From Planctomycetota bacterium (GTDB lineage Bacteria; Planctomycetota; PLA2; JAEUHO01), in the NCBI GenBank assembly GCA_028281445.1, contig JANQJW010000055.1, forward strand, positions 56,444 to 120,443: a stretch of 64,000 bases of DNA. Direction: 5' to 3'. Numbering within the stretch: the stretch's first letter is position 1; every line of letters begins with the position of its first letter. The notes under the pieces are model-generated. The model worked only from the letters and a program-made list of their open reading frames with translations. It did no database searches and had not been told where the DNA came from. Positions 25,793 to 34,294 of the stretch are shown piece by piece. The translations under genes and the position numbers were made by a program.

Positions 25793-25858
25793 TACGGGAG
25801 GGCCTTGTGCCCTCCCTCGGTGGCCGGTGTTCGCGGACGGGCACAAGGCCCGTCCCTA
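25793..25858. repeat. 66-bp palindromic element, copy C
   Basis: TACGGGAGGGCCTTGTGCCC at the left and an inverted arm ACGGGCACAAGGCCCGTCCC TA at the right, separated by about 14 bp. It lies between the convergent ends of the secreted-protein gene and the NAT-like gene. Same length as copy B at 15484. Confidence 0.7.
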
Positions 25859-25881
25859 CATGTTCACTAGCCGGGGGTCTC

Positions 25882-26844
25882 TTACCGCCTGTCGAACCAG
25901 GTGCGCAGACAGTCCGAGTCGATCCCGAAGACCTCATGGAGCCGGGCGGGCGCATCCCCCTCGACCGACAGCTCCTCGCGTTTGTTCGCGCGAATGACCT
26001 CGATGCTGCCCGGTCGCTCGCCGTACCGGTAGATCGCATCCTTCGTGCGCCGCGCCAGGCGCAAGGGCATCGGCCGCCCCTTGTAGAAGGACGCAAGCCA
26101 CGCCTGCCGAAAGCTCTGCGGCGGCGCGGGCACGGGGATGATCGAGTAGATCGGCCGGTCGCCGATCTCCTCGGCGGGGATGTTCCAGAGCGTGTCGGTC
26201 GGCCCACCGCGGTGCCCATCGCGGCCGCAGTGCATGCGGAGGGTGACCGTGAGCGTCGGGCCGCAGCGAGGCTGGAGCGAGATGACGCCGAGCGGGTCTT
26301 CGAGGGCGCCGCCCGGCCGCACCGGAATGGCGCCACACATGAGCAACGCGGGGTCGTAGAGCAGCGGCCCGTCATCGACATAGAGCACGACGGCTGCGTG
26401 CGCCTGCTCGGTCACGAGGTTGTAGCCGAGCGTACAGTGCGCGTTCGTGCCGGCACCGCGCAACAGGTCGCGCAGCGCGTAGGCGAGCGAGAAGCTGGTC
26501 CCGCCCATACCGTAGGCCGCGTTCTCACGCAGGAGCAAGTCCGTCGCACGCGGCCACTCCTCGGGCTCCTCGGGGTTGGCCTGCACGGAGCGGTTGTTCG
26601 AAAGATTCTCGTACGGCACGCGCTCGAGGAACGCCACGTAGATGGCCTGGGCGCGCTCGGCTTCCGGCAGCACGGCCAACACATCGGGCTCCAGGTCCAG
26701 CATGCGCAGGCGATGGGCGGTTATGACATCGAGATTCAAGCGGAACCCATCCCATTCGTCGCCCGCGGCTCCAGGGACGCGGTGAAACGCAAGTCTACCC
26801 GACAGTTGCGTTCGGACCCGGCGCGCTTTGTCCGCCGTCTTCAT
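25882..26844 (-). CDS. Arylamine N-acetyltransferase-like protein lacking the catalytic Cys
   Basis: 320 residues. The order of motifs matches the NAT/transglutaminase-like fold: VPYENLSNN near residue 77, then GMGGTSFSLAYALRDLLRG, EQAHAAVVLYV (His) and LLYDPALL (Asp). In NATs the second motif reads GGxCFELN; here Ser takes the place of the Cys, so acetyl transfer by the usual mechanism is not expected. It may be a binding protein or use another nucleophile. Its first 50 bases overlap the upstream PAP2 gene, so the true start may be a little later. Confidence 0.6.
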   Translation of the reverse strand: MKTADKARRVRTQLSGRLAFHRVPGAAGDEWDGFRLNLDVITAHRLRMLDLEPDVLAVLPEAERAQAIYVAFLERVPYENLSNNRSVQANPEEPEEWPRATDLLLRENAAYGMGGTSFSLAYALRDLLRGAGTNAHCTLGYNLVTEQAHAAVVLYVDDGPLLYDPALLMCGAIPVRPGGALEDPLGVISLQPRCGPTLTVTLRMHCGRDGHRGGPTDTLWNIPAEEIGDRPIYSIIPVPAPPQSFRQAWLASFYKGRPMPLRLARRTKDAIYRYGERPGSIEVIRANKREELSVEGDAPARLHEVFGIDSDCLRTWFDRR

Positions 26845-27478
26845 CCGGGACTCCAGGCGGTGGATCCTCGACCCAATCGCGTTTCCCGAGCCGCGCGAAG
26901 GCGGAGGGCAGTGCGCGCCAGACGAACCAGGCGGTCAATGCCCCCACCGTCAGCCCCACGGCGACGTCCGACGGCCAGTGCACGGCCTTCCAGACGCGGC
27001 CGGCGGCGACGAGCAGGGCGAGCAGCGTCACGACGAATCCGAGGCTGCGCGAGATGCCCCACGCGGTCGCCGCGAAGACACCGGCGGTGAGCGAGTGACG
27101 GCTCGGAAACGACGGACTCTTGGACAGGTATCCACGGCCTCCGACCACGACGGCATCAGGGCGGCTCGCACAGGTCGCGATCTCCTCGGTGGTCTTCAAG
27201 TGCTCGTGGCTGCGCCACGGCCGCGGTCGATCGACCGTCGACCAGAGGATCGTGGCGAAGCCCATGCAGATGCCCCACGCGGCGAGCGCCGTGAAGAACC
27301 CGCGGACGGCTCGTCGCCGGCGCCAGAAGAAGGCGACGATCAACACACCGAGGAACACAGGAACCGCGATGTGCTTGTCCTGCACGCGCGGCAACAGGGC
27401 TTCCCAGAACGGTCCGGTGAGCTCGCAGTTGATTGCGTGCAGGATGTCGTCGTCGAGCGATGCGATCGGGTGAGTCAC
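26795..27478 (-). CDS. PAP2-family membrane phosphatase
   Basis: 227 residues. The three phosphatase motifs are TVDRPRPW, PSFPSRHSLTAG and GRVWKAVHWPSDVAVG, set among five to six hydrophobic helices (AVPVFLGVLIVAFFW; AAWGICMGFATILW; GFVVTLLALLVAAG; VGLTVGALTAWFVW). The family removes phosphate from lipid phosphates such as undecaprenyl pyrophosphate or phosphatidic acid. The C-terminus is polar and Pro/Gly-rich. It overlaps the next gene by 50 bases. Confidence 0.85.
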   Translation of the reverse strand: MTHPIASLDDDILHAINCELTGPFWEALLPRVQDKHIAVPVFLGVLIVAFFWRRRRAVRGFFTALAAWGICMGFATILWSTVDRPRPWRSHEHLKTTEEIATCASRPDAVVVGGRGYLSKSPSFPSRHSLTAGVFAATAWGISRSLGFVVTLLALLVAAGRVWKAVHWPSDVAVGLTVGALTAWFVWRALPSAFARLGKRDWVEDPPPGVPDEDGGQSAPGPNATVG

Positions 27479-27514
27479 CCGGGAAGCCTACACGCGGAAC
27501 GTCGGGCTCCGAGG

Positions 27515-29389
27515 CTAAGAGATCGGGAACCGCACCTGTACGGTCGTACCCTTCCCAGGCTCGCTCTCGAGCACGAGCTTGGCCTTGTGCGCCTCGGCGT
27601 AGCGCTTGACGAGCGCGAGCCCGATGCCGACGCCCGGCGCATCGCGCGTCATCTCGTCCTTGCCGCGCTGGAACGGCTGGAAGAGGGCCTTGCGCGCCGC
27701 CGGCGTGATGCCGATGCCGCGATCCCGCACCTCGACGACCACGCGTTCCCCATCCCGCCGGACGTCGACGCGGACCTCCTTCGTATCGACCTTCGCGCTG
27801 TACTTGATCGCGTTGTCGACGAGGTTGAGCACGAGAGGGCGCACGAGCTGCGGATCGAAGACGACCGCGGGCAGGTCGGGCTCGATGGTCGTCTCGAGGG
27901 AGACGCCGCCATCGGCGGCCTTCGTCTCCAACAGGGCCACGGCGGTGCGCACCGCCTCGCCCATGTCGCCGGACTGGGCGTTGACCGCCGCAACGCCACG
28001 CTCCAAGGCGGCGAGGTCAAGCACCTGGTTGACGAGGTGTCCCAGCCGGTCCGTCTCGTCGAGGATGCGCGTTGCGTACTTGTCCGCGGCCTCGGGACTC
28101 TGCACCCAGCCTTCCCGCAGCATGTCGGCGTACATGCGAATGCCCGTGAGTGGCGTCTTGAGCTCGTGCGTGATCGCCGCGATGAAGTCTTCCTTGCGCC
28201 GCACGAGGCCTACCTCGCGCTGGACGCCCCGTAGGACCACGAAGAAGCCCAGCCCCACGACGACAACAAGGGCTGCCACAAGGAGCAGGAACCGATTTCG
28301 CGCCGTGCGCCACGCCGACGCGGCCGCGGCGTGATCGGGCCGCGATGCCAACGACAACGACGGATCGAAGACGGCCGGTACAAACCCCGGGATCGTGCTC
28401 ACACCGGCGATCTCCGCGCCCAGGATGCCCGGCAACGACTCGACGGCGATGCCGCTGCGTTCGTCGTCACCCAGCCGGTCCGCGCGAATCACCTGGGCGC
28501 TGCCAACAGACTCCCAGAGGGACGGCAGCAGGGCACCCGGATCGAGCGCGTAGCCCTGGAGCATCCAGCGGTCGCGCTTGATCTCGCGCCACTGGGCCTG
28601 CTCCGGCGGCACCCAGACCATGCGCCAGGCAATGAGCGCAGGTCCGGGCGTGTTGAGCGGCCGCGCGAGGTAGCGGAAGTCGGTGTAGCGAACGCGCACC
28701 GGATCCTCGCGGGACCGCGTCTCGAAGTTGTCGAGGTACGTGTCGTCGTCGACCTGCTGCGCACCGCGCTGCGCGGCGCGATTCCGGTTCTGGACGGCGA
28801 TCTCCTCCTGCAGCTGGCCGCGTTCTTCGTTGGCGGCGACAACGCGCTGGGAGTACGCCTCGACGCGCGCGTTGCCCGTGCGCAGATCGATGCTCTCGGG
28901 CGCGCGCTCGAGTCGCTCTCGCAGTGTCTTGCCGTAGGCCGCGAGCAGATCGCGCTTCAGGGTGGCGTGCTTCGGCGGGAAGACCTGGAAGGCCGCATCG
29001 CTCGCGCGCCTCGAAAACAGCTCCCACTGGAACCACCCGACGAAGTGCCGCTCGGATGGCGCGGCGTTGAGCATGCTGCGCTGGAACGAGAGTGTCTTTA
29101 CGGTCTGCTCGCGCGGCAGGAACTCGCCTTGATACTCGTAGTAGTGCCGGCGTGACTCCCGGTCGCGAAGCTGCTCGAGCTCCGTGACGGTCTCGCGGAG
29201 ACGCGCGGAGAGCACGTCGCGCGCGGTGCGGTTCATGTCGCGTTCACGGAACTCGTGCTCGCGCTGCAGGCTGTTCCAACCGAGAGCCCCGAACCCGGCA
29301 GCGGGGCCGAGCAAGAGGACGGCGAACACGAGCAGCGACCGCTTGACGAGGCCGGAGCGCGTTGCGGGCGGGGTCTTCAGCCGCCCCAC
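27515..29389 (-). CDS. Membrane sensor histidine kinase
   Basis: 624 residues. Two membrane helices, SLLVFAVLLLGPAAGFGALG near residue 20 and FLLLVAALVVVVGLGFFVVL near residue 370, bracket a large extracytoplasmic sensor domain. The kinase core has ITHELKTPLTGIRMYADMLR (phospho-His), LNLVDNAIKYSAK (N box), DRGIGITPAARK (G1) and GVGIGLALVKRYAEAH (G2). No ATG is available; the GTG at 29389 overlaps the end of the response-regulator gene by 13 bases, consistent with coupling. It pairs with the regulator just upstream. Confidence 0.88.
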   Translation of the reverse strand: MGRLKTPPATRSGLVKRSLLVFAVLLLGPAAGFGALGWNSLQREHEFRERDMNRTARDVLSARLRETVTELEQLRDRESRRHYYEYQGEFLPREQTVKTLSFQRSMLNAAPSERHFVGWFQWELFSRRASDAAFQVFPPKHATLKRDLLAAYGKTLRERLERAPESIDLRTGNARVEAYSQRVVAANEERGQLQEEIAVQNRNRAAQRGAQQVDDDTYLDNFETRSREDPVRVRYTDFRYLARPLNTPGPALIAWRMVWVPPEQAQWREIKRDRWMLQGYALDPGALLPSLWESVGSAQVIRADRLGDDERSGIAVESLPGILGAEIAGVSTIPGFVPAVFDPSLSLASRPDHAAAASAWRTARNRFLLLVAALVVVVGLGFFVVLRGVQREVGLVRRKEDFIAAITHELKTPLTGIRMYADMLREGWVQSPEAADKYATRILDETDRLGHLVNQVLDLAALERGVAAVNAQSGDMGEAVRTAVALLETKAADGGVSLETTIEPDLPAVVFDPQLVRPLVLNLVDNAIKYSAKVDTKEVRVDVRRDGERVVVEVRDRGIGITPAARKALFQPFQRGKDEMTRDAPGVGIGLALVKRYAEAHKAKLVLESEPGKGTTVQVRFPIS

Positions 29390-30075
29390 CGATAGCCCTT
29401 GCCTCGCACGGTCTTGATGATGGCGGGATCCGCGGGATTGCGCTCGATCTTCTTGCGCAACGCGGCCAGCGTGTTGTCCACCGTGCGTGTCTCGACGTTC
29501 GCCGTGGGGTACTTCCACACTTCGAGCAGGAACTCGTCGCGCGTGACCACGTTCCCCTTGCGCGTGCGCAAGTAGCTGAGGATCTCCCCCTCGCGCGGCG
29601 TCAGCGGCACGGGCTCGTCGCCGGAGCGAACGCACTCGAGGCGGCCCAGGTCGAACTGCATGCCGTCGACCTCGAACTCTTCGCCGTCGCCGCGATCCAT
29701 GCGCGCCCGCCGCACCTGCGCACCGACGCGGGAAACCAGCTCGCGGATCGCGAACGGCTTCGTCACGTAGTCATCGGCGCCGAGATCGAGGCCTTGGACG
29801 CGGTCGTCCTCGGCGCCCTTCGCGGTCAGCATGATGGTGGGCGTCTTGTTGCCCTCGGCGCGCAGCGCCTCGATGACCTCGAACCCGCTGAGCTCGGGCA
29901 GCATCACGTCGAGCAACAGCACGTCGAACGGGCCGCGGCGCGCGGCCTCGAGGCCGGTGGCCCCGTCTTCGGCGATCTCGCACTCGTAGCCCTGGAAGGC
30001 GAGGGCTTCCTTGAGGCCCTCGGCGAGAGTCGGTTCGTCTTCCACGATGAGGACGCGCGGCTTTTCGACAGTCAT
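29377..30075 (-). CDS. OmpR/PhoB-family response regulator
   Basis: 232 residues. The receiver domain has VLIVEDEPTLAEG (acidic pair), LLLDVMLPELSGFEV (phospho-Asp), MLTAKGA and YVTKPFAIREL (Lys). The C-terminal winged helix is intact: LTPREGEILSYLRTRKGNVV, RDEFLLEVWKY and VDNTLAALRKKIE...KTVRGKGYRWGG. It starts at ATG 30075; an upstream extension to 30159 overlaps the next gene and is not regulator-like. It is the cognate partner of the adjoining kinase. Confidence 0.92.
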   Translation of the reverse strand: MTVEKPRVLIVEDEPTLAEGLKEALAFQGYECEIAEDGATGLEAARRGPFDVLLLDVMLPELSGFEVIEALRAEGNKTPTIMLTAKGAEDDRVQGLDLGADDYVTKPFAIRELVSRVGAQVRRARMDRGDGEEFEVDGMQFDLGRLECVRSGDEPVPLTPREGEILSYLRTRKGNVVTRDEFLLEVWKYPTANVETRTVDNTLAALRKKIERNPADPAIIKTVRGKGYRWGG

Positions 30076-30085
30076 GGCGCTGATC

Positions 30086-32269
30086 CTACCCGTCCACGAC
30101 CTTGACGACGCGTCCCTGGACGAGGAGGAGCAGCGGGCCCTCTTGAGACAGGCGCGCATTCTCGTCGGGCGAGGTCTTCTCGAGCAGGTCGAAGAAGGCG
30201 GGCGACCAGCGTACGACCGAGATGTCGGGCTTACGCGTCTCCGGCACGCGCCCGTCGACCCAGCCGACGCCGGCCCCGCGGTAGAAGAACGTCTGGTTGG
30301 CGACCTGGCGCACGCCGTGGAGCTGGACGCGCTCGACGTCCCGGTCGCCGGCCGCGCCCAGGTAGTAGCCGCCGGCCGAAGACGGCGCGCGCTGGGCGCC
30401 GCGGCGGGAGGCCTGGTTGGCGGATTGCGCGAGTCCCGTGCCGCCGACCGCGCGTTCGGCCAGCGCGTCGACGATCTTGCGCGTACGCCGTGCGTTGACG
30501 TCCAGCGCGGCGTGACTCACGCCCGTCTCGTCGGCAAGGAAGGACGTGTACTCCGTGAGGATGCCGAACTTCGTCGACAGGCGCACGATCTCGTTGATGA
30601 GCTCGGGGTCCTTCTTCCTGTGCAGGCGCACCTCGTCGAGGAGCTGCGCGATGCGGCGCGTCGCCCAGACGCGTGCCGGGAAGTCGCTCGTCAGCCCGGC
30701 GCCCTTCCGCGCCGCGGAAAGCACGTAGTGGTGCTCGCGTTCGACGGCGCCGTCGCGTCCGGCCAACATGACGCGGATGGACCCGCCGCGCCGGTAGCGC
30801 CCCGCCACGACAAGCTCGCTTCCGCGGAACAGGTCCGGAAGCTGCGCAGGTAGGGTCTCCGAGATCATCATGCCCACCGCTTCGAGCCGCACGCCCGTCA
30901 GCACGGGATAGCGGATCTTGTCGTAGAGGCCGCTGACCTTGACCTCCACGTTCTCCCGCGGGCGGACGAAGGCCGGCGCGCCGCGATTCTCGAGCGCCAG
31001 GCGGTCGAGGAGGACCGTGTTGACGTCGACGCCGACGCCCAGCACGAAGACGCGTTGCTTGCCGTCGGGGTTCTGCTTCTTGACGGCGGCGAGGATCTTC
31101 GCGGGATCCCGCTCGCCGACGGTGGGACGGCCGTCGGTCAGGAAGACCACGACGGACGGCATGCCCTCCTCTCGAGGGCCGTTCAGCGCGGCGGCAAGCG
31201 CGCCCTGGATGTTCGTTCCGCCGGTGGCCTGGAGGCCCTCGACGAACGCGAGGGCCTGGGCGCGGCGCTTGGCGTCGACGGGCATGGGCTGCGACCACAG
31301 AGGGACGACCGCGCTCGCGTACGAGATGACGTTGAAGCGATCCGAGGTATTGAGCGCGGGAATGACCTGCAGGAGCGCCGCGCGCACCTGTTCGATCTTC
31401 TCGCCGGACATCGAGCCGGAGGTGTCCACGACGAACGTGATGCTCTTGAAGCGCGTCCGCTCGTTGGCTCGCAAACGCGGCGACGGGGTCGCGAGCAAGA
31501 GGAAGTAGCCGCGCTCCTCGTGGGAAGGCCAGTACGTCAGCAGCGTGGCGCCGATGTCGCGTGTGGTCGTGCTCCAGAAGACCTGCAGGTCCGCCTGGCG
31601 GGCGTGCACGTCGCCGTCGAAGCGGATGTGCGCCTTGTTCTTCGCGGCGCGCACGACTTCGATGTCGTGCGTCGGGCTGTAGATCGGCCCGAGCGCGCCC
31701 TTGGCCTCGAGGCCGATGCGCATCGAGACCTTGGCGGCATGGCCCGCGAGGCGCACCGTACTGAGGGGATGCACGAACTCCACCAGTCCGCTGTCGGCCG
31801 AGAGCACGTGGTCGTAGCTGAGAACGACGCGGCGCACCTGCCCCGGCGGAATCGGGAACACCCGCACGCGAAACAGGTCGCGCCCGAGGTACTCGAGCAA
31901 TGCGGGGTCCTTGCGACGACGCACGATGTCGAGGTACGCGCGGCGCGCATCGTCGGCGCGCAGCAGCGTGCCTTCGATGGCCTTGACCCCGTCGTAGAGC
32001 GTGACGGACGAGACCATCGCGCCCTTGGGAAGCGGGAACACGTAGTCAGCCTGGAGTGTGGCGGGAGAGACGTTCTTGAAGACCTGGTCGACGGTCACCC
32101 GGGCGTGCGGCCCGCGGGCGGTGACGTGCACCTTGTAGGACTCGATGCTCCAGCAGCGGCGCGGCTTGGCCACGCGGTCGGTCGGCACGAGGAAGCCCGA
32201 TGCCTGTGCCGGTGCCGCAAACGCAACGGCCGCGGCGGCAACGAACAACGTGGCGAGAAGACGGGCCAT
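30086..32269 (-). CDS. Secreted VIT and von Willebrand A domain protein
   Basis: 727 residues. Signal peptide MARLLATLFVAAAAVAFAAP ending AQA. A VIT domain follows (YKVHVTARGPHARVTVDQVF; ADYVFPLPKGAMVSSVTLYD), then a VWA domain with an intact MIDAS motif (FVVDTSGSMSGEKIEQVR, TGGTNIQGALAAAL, VVFLTDGRPTVGERD). This is the inter-alpha-trypsin-inhibitor-like layout common in Planctomycetes and other envelope-rich bacteria. The remaining 250 residues have no domain I recognise. It sits 10 bases upstream of the response-regulator start, so all three may be co-transcribed. Confidence 0.85.
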   Translation of the reverse strand: MARLLATLFVAAAAVAFAAPAQASGFLVPTDRVAKPRRCWSIESYKVHVTARGPHARVTVDQVFKNVSPATLQADYVFPLPKGAMVSSVTLYDGVKAIEGTLLRADDARRAYLDIVRRRKDPALLEYLGRDLFRVRVFPIPPGQVRRVVLSYDHVLSADSGLVEFVHPLSTVRLAGHAAKVSMRIGLEAKGALGPIYSPTHDIEVVRAAKNKAHIRFDGDVHARQADLQVFWSTTTRDIGATLLTYWPSHEERGYFLLLATPSPRLRANERTRFKSITFVVDTSGSMSGEKIEQVRAALLQVIPALNTSDRFNVISYASAVVPLWSQPMPVDAKRRAQALAFVEGLQATGGTNIQGALAAALNGPREEGMPSVVVFLTDGRPTVGERDPAKILAAVKKQNPDGKQRVFVLGVGVDVNTVLLDRLALENRGAPAFVRPRENVEVKVSGLYDKIRYPVLTGVRLEAVGMMISETLPAQLPDLFRGSELVVAGRYRRGGSIRVMLAGRDGAVEREHHYVLSAARKGAGLTSDFPARVWATRRIAQLLDEVRLHRKKDPELINEIVRLSTKFGILTEYTSFLADETGVSHAALDVNARRTRKIVDALAERAVGGTGLAQSANQASRRGAQRAPSSAGGYYLGAAGDRDVERVQLHGVRQVANQTFFYRGAGVGWVDGRVPETRKPDISVVRWSPAFFDLLEKTSPDENARLSQEGPLLLLVQGRVVKVVDG

Positions 32270-32391
32270 CGAACCGGCTCCAGGGACCAGGATTGGTGTA
32301 CCTCTTTGGAGGCCGGATACCGGCAAACGTTCTGTAAAAGGCGCTGAGGCGCCGTCAGGCAGAGGCGCAGAGGTCCACTGGTAGGGGCTTG

Positions 32392-32844
32392 CTACTGGAC
32401 CTTGCCTGCGCGGACCTCGATGACGAACGTGACCGGGCCGTCGTTGACGAGGTGGACCTGCATGAGCGCCGCGAAGCGGCCTGTCTCGACGGAAAGGCCG
32501 GCGGCACGCAACCCGTTCGCGACACGTTCGTAGAGTGCCTCGGCCCGCGCCGGGTCTTCTGCCTTGTCAAAGCCCGGGCGGTTGCCCTTGCGTAGCGTGG
32601 CGGCGAGCGTGAACTGGCTCACGACCAGGCAGGCGCCTTCGACCTGGGCCAGCGTCTGGTCCATCGGCGTCTTGCCCGGGAAGCAGCGCAGGGCGGCAAT
32701 CTTGCGAACGGTCGCGTCGGCGTCGGCCTCGGTGTCCCCCTGCTCCACCCCGACGAGGAGTACGACGCCGCGTCCGATGCGGCCGACAACCTCGCCGTCT
32801 ACGGCGACATGGGCCTCGGATACGCGCTGCAACACAGTCTTCAT
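32392..32844 (-). CDS. dtd: D-aminoacyl-tRNA deacylase
   Basis: 150 residues, the standard DTD length. It hydrolyses D-aminoacyl-tRNAs. Family motifs: MKTVLQRVSEAHVAVDGEVV, VVSQFTLAATLRKGNRPGFD (SQFT is the Thr-containing catalytic motif) and HLVNDGPVTFVIE, where Asp takes the place of the more usual Ser in NSGPVT. It is divergent from the dGTPase, with 102 bases between the starts; that gap contains a 10-bp palindrome (actgcgcagt, near 32920). Confidence 0.92.
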   Translation of the reverse strand: MKTVLQRVSEAHVAVDGEVVGRIGRGVVLLVGVEQGDTEADADATVRKIAALRCFPGKTPMDQTLAQVEGACLVVSQFTLAATLRKGNRPGFDKAEDPARAEALYERVANGLRAAGLSVETGRFAALMQVHLVNDGPVTFVIEVRAGKVQ

Positions 32845-32946
32845 GGACGGACTTCTCTACGCTGCACCTGCGAATCCGCGCAAAGAGAATCCGAGGACGA
32901 GCTTCGCGCGAGGAGAGTACTGCGCAGTGCGTAGACTGGAGCGAGC

Positions 32947-34119
32947 ATGAGTGACACCGGCACCCAACCCAGCCCGCTGCACCGCGAGGAGATCGAGGCT
33001 CGCGAGGACGAGCTGCTCCTGCCCCAGGCCATGCACAGCCGGCTGACGCGCGGCCGCGTGCACGAGGAGCCCGAGCACGCCTACCGCACGGCGTACATGC
33101 GCGATCGCGACCGCATCATCCACGCATCGGCCTTCCGGAAGCTCGAGTACAAGACCCAGGTTTTCGTGAACCACGAGGGCGACTACTACCGCACGCGCCT
33201 GACGCACACGATCGAGGTCGCCCAGATCGCGCGCACAGCGGCTCGTGCGCTGCGCTTGAACGAGGACCTCACCGAGTCGATCGCGTTGTCCCACGACGTC
33301 GGGCATGGGCCGTTCGGCCACAAGGGCGAGCACGTCCTCGAAGACCTGATGAAGGATCACGGCGGGTTCGAACACAACGCCCACGGCCTGCGCGTGGTGG
33401 ACCTGCTCGAGCATCGTTACCCCCGTTGGCGGGGCCTCAATCTGAGCTACGAGGTGCGCGAGGCGTTTGCGCTCCACAGCCCGCTCGACAGCACGTCGCT
33501 CGGCTTCCAGAAGGGGCTGCAGCCTTCGCTGGAGGCGCAGCTCGTCGACGTGTGCGACTCGCTCACATACCTCGCGCACGATCTGGACGACGGCGTGACG
33601 TCGGGGCTGGTGACCGTGCGCGAGCTCCAGGCCGTCGACCTGTGGCAGGAGCACTGGGAAGCGAGCATGGCGGAGTACGAGGTGCTCGAGCCGCGGCTGC
33701 GGGTGCTCGCGACGGTCAAGCGCCTCATCGACGCGGGCGTCACCGACCTCGTGAACGCATCGCGCGAACGGATCGCGTCGACGGAGGCGAGCTCGCCCGA
33801 GGAGGTTCAAGGCCTCTCGTCGCGTCTCGTCGGCTTCACGAAGGCCATGCACCGCAAGCAGCAGCACCTGCGGCGCTACCTCTACGAGCACTTCTACTGC
33901 CACCCGCGGTTGCTGCAGATGGGCGAGCGTGCGCGCTATCTGTTGACGGAGATCTTCAGCGCGTACCAGCGCGAGCCGCGGATGATCGAGGAGACGCATC
34001 GCGGCTGGGCAGACGAGGTCGGCCTCGAGCGCGCGATCTGCGACCGCATCGCCGGCATGAGCGACCGCGAAGCCCAGGACGAGTTCGACCGCCTGCACGC
34101 GCCGTTTGACCGTCTGTAG
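32947..34119 (+). CDS. dgt: dGTP triphosphohydrolase-like HD protein
   Basis: 390 residues. The HD metal centre is RTRLTHTIEVAQIARTAARA and SHDVGHGPFGHKGE (near residue 115), with YEVREAFALHS and VCDSLTYLAHDLDDG later. The length and motifs fit the deoxyguanosinetriphosphate triphosphohydrolase-like family, which hydrolyses dNTPs and can restrict phage. Its stop codon TAG (34117-34119) is the first three bases of a 178-bp palindromic element, beyond which a retron RT gene converges. Confidence 0.9.
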   Translation: MSDTGTQPSPLHREEIEAREDELLLPQAMHSRLTRGRVHEEPEHAYRTAYMRDRDRIIHASAFRKLEYKTQVFVNHEGDYYRTRLTHTIEVAQIARTAARALRLNEDLTESIALSHDVGHGPFGHKGEHVLEDLMKDHGGFEHNAHGLRVVDLLEHRYPRWRGLNLSYEVREAFALHSPLDSTSLGFQKGLQPSLEAQLVDVCDSLTYLAHDLDDGVTSGLVTVRELQAVDLWQEHWEASMAEYEVLEPRLRVLATVKRLIDAGVTDLVNASRERIASTEASSPEEVQGLSSRLVGFTKAMHRKQQHLRRYLYEHFYCHPRLLQMGERARYLLTEIFSAYQREPRMIEETHRGWADEVGLERAICDRIAGMSDREAQDEFDRLHAPFDRL

Positions 34120-34294
34120 GGGCGACCCTTGTGGTCGCCCCATCTGTGATTCCGCGGCGTGGGACGACCCTGTTCGGGTGCCCCTTGTGGGCACCCCGCA
34201 TGTCGGCGTCCCTGGGCGGGCACAAGGCCCGCCCGAACAGGGACCGACGTGATCCGCGGAAAGCGCCGCGGGGCGACCACAAGGGTCGCCCCTA
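34117..34294. repeat. 178-bp palindromic element, copy D
   Basis: Starts TAGGGGCGACCCTTGTGGTC and ends GACCACAAGGGTCGCCCCTA; the terminal 25 bp are perfect inverted repeats and each is itself palindromic. Inner arms (gggtgccccttgtgggcacc near 34174; gggcgggcacaaggcccgcc near 34216) form a second pair. The left TAG is the dgt stop, and on the minus strand the right TAG (34294-34292) is the stop of the reverse transcriptase. Confidence 0.9.
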
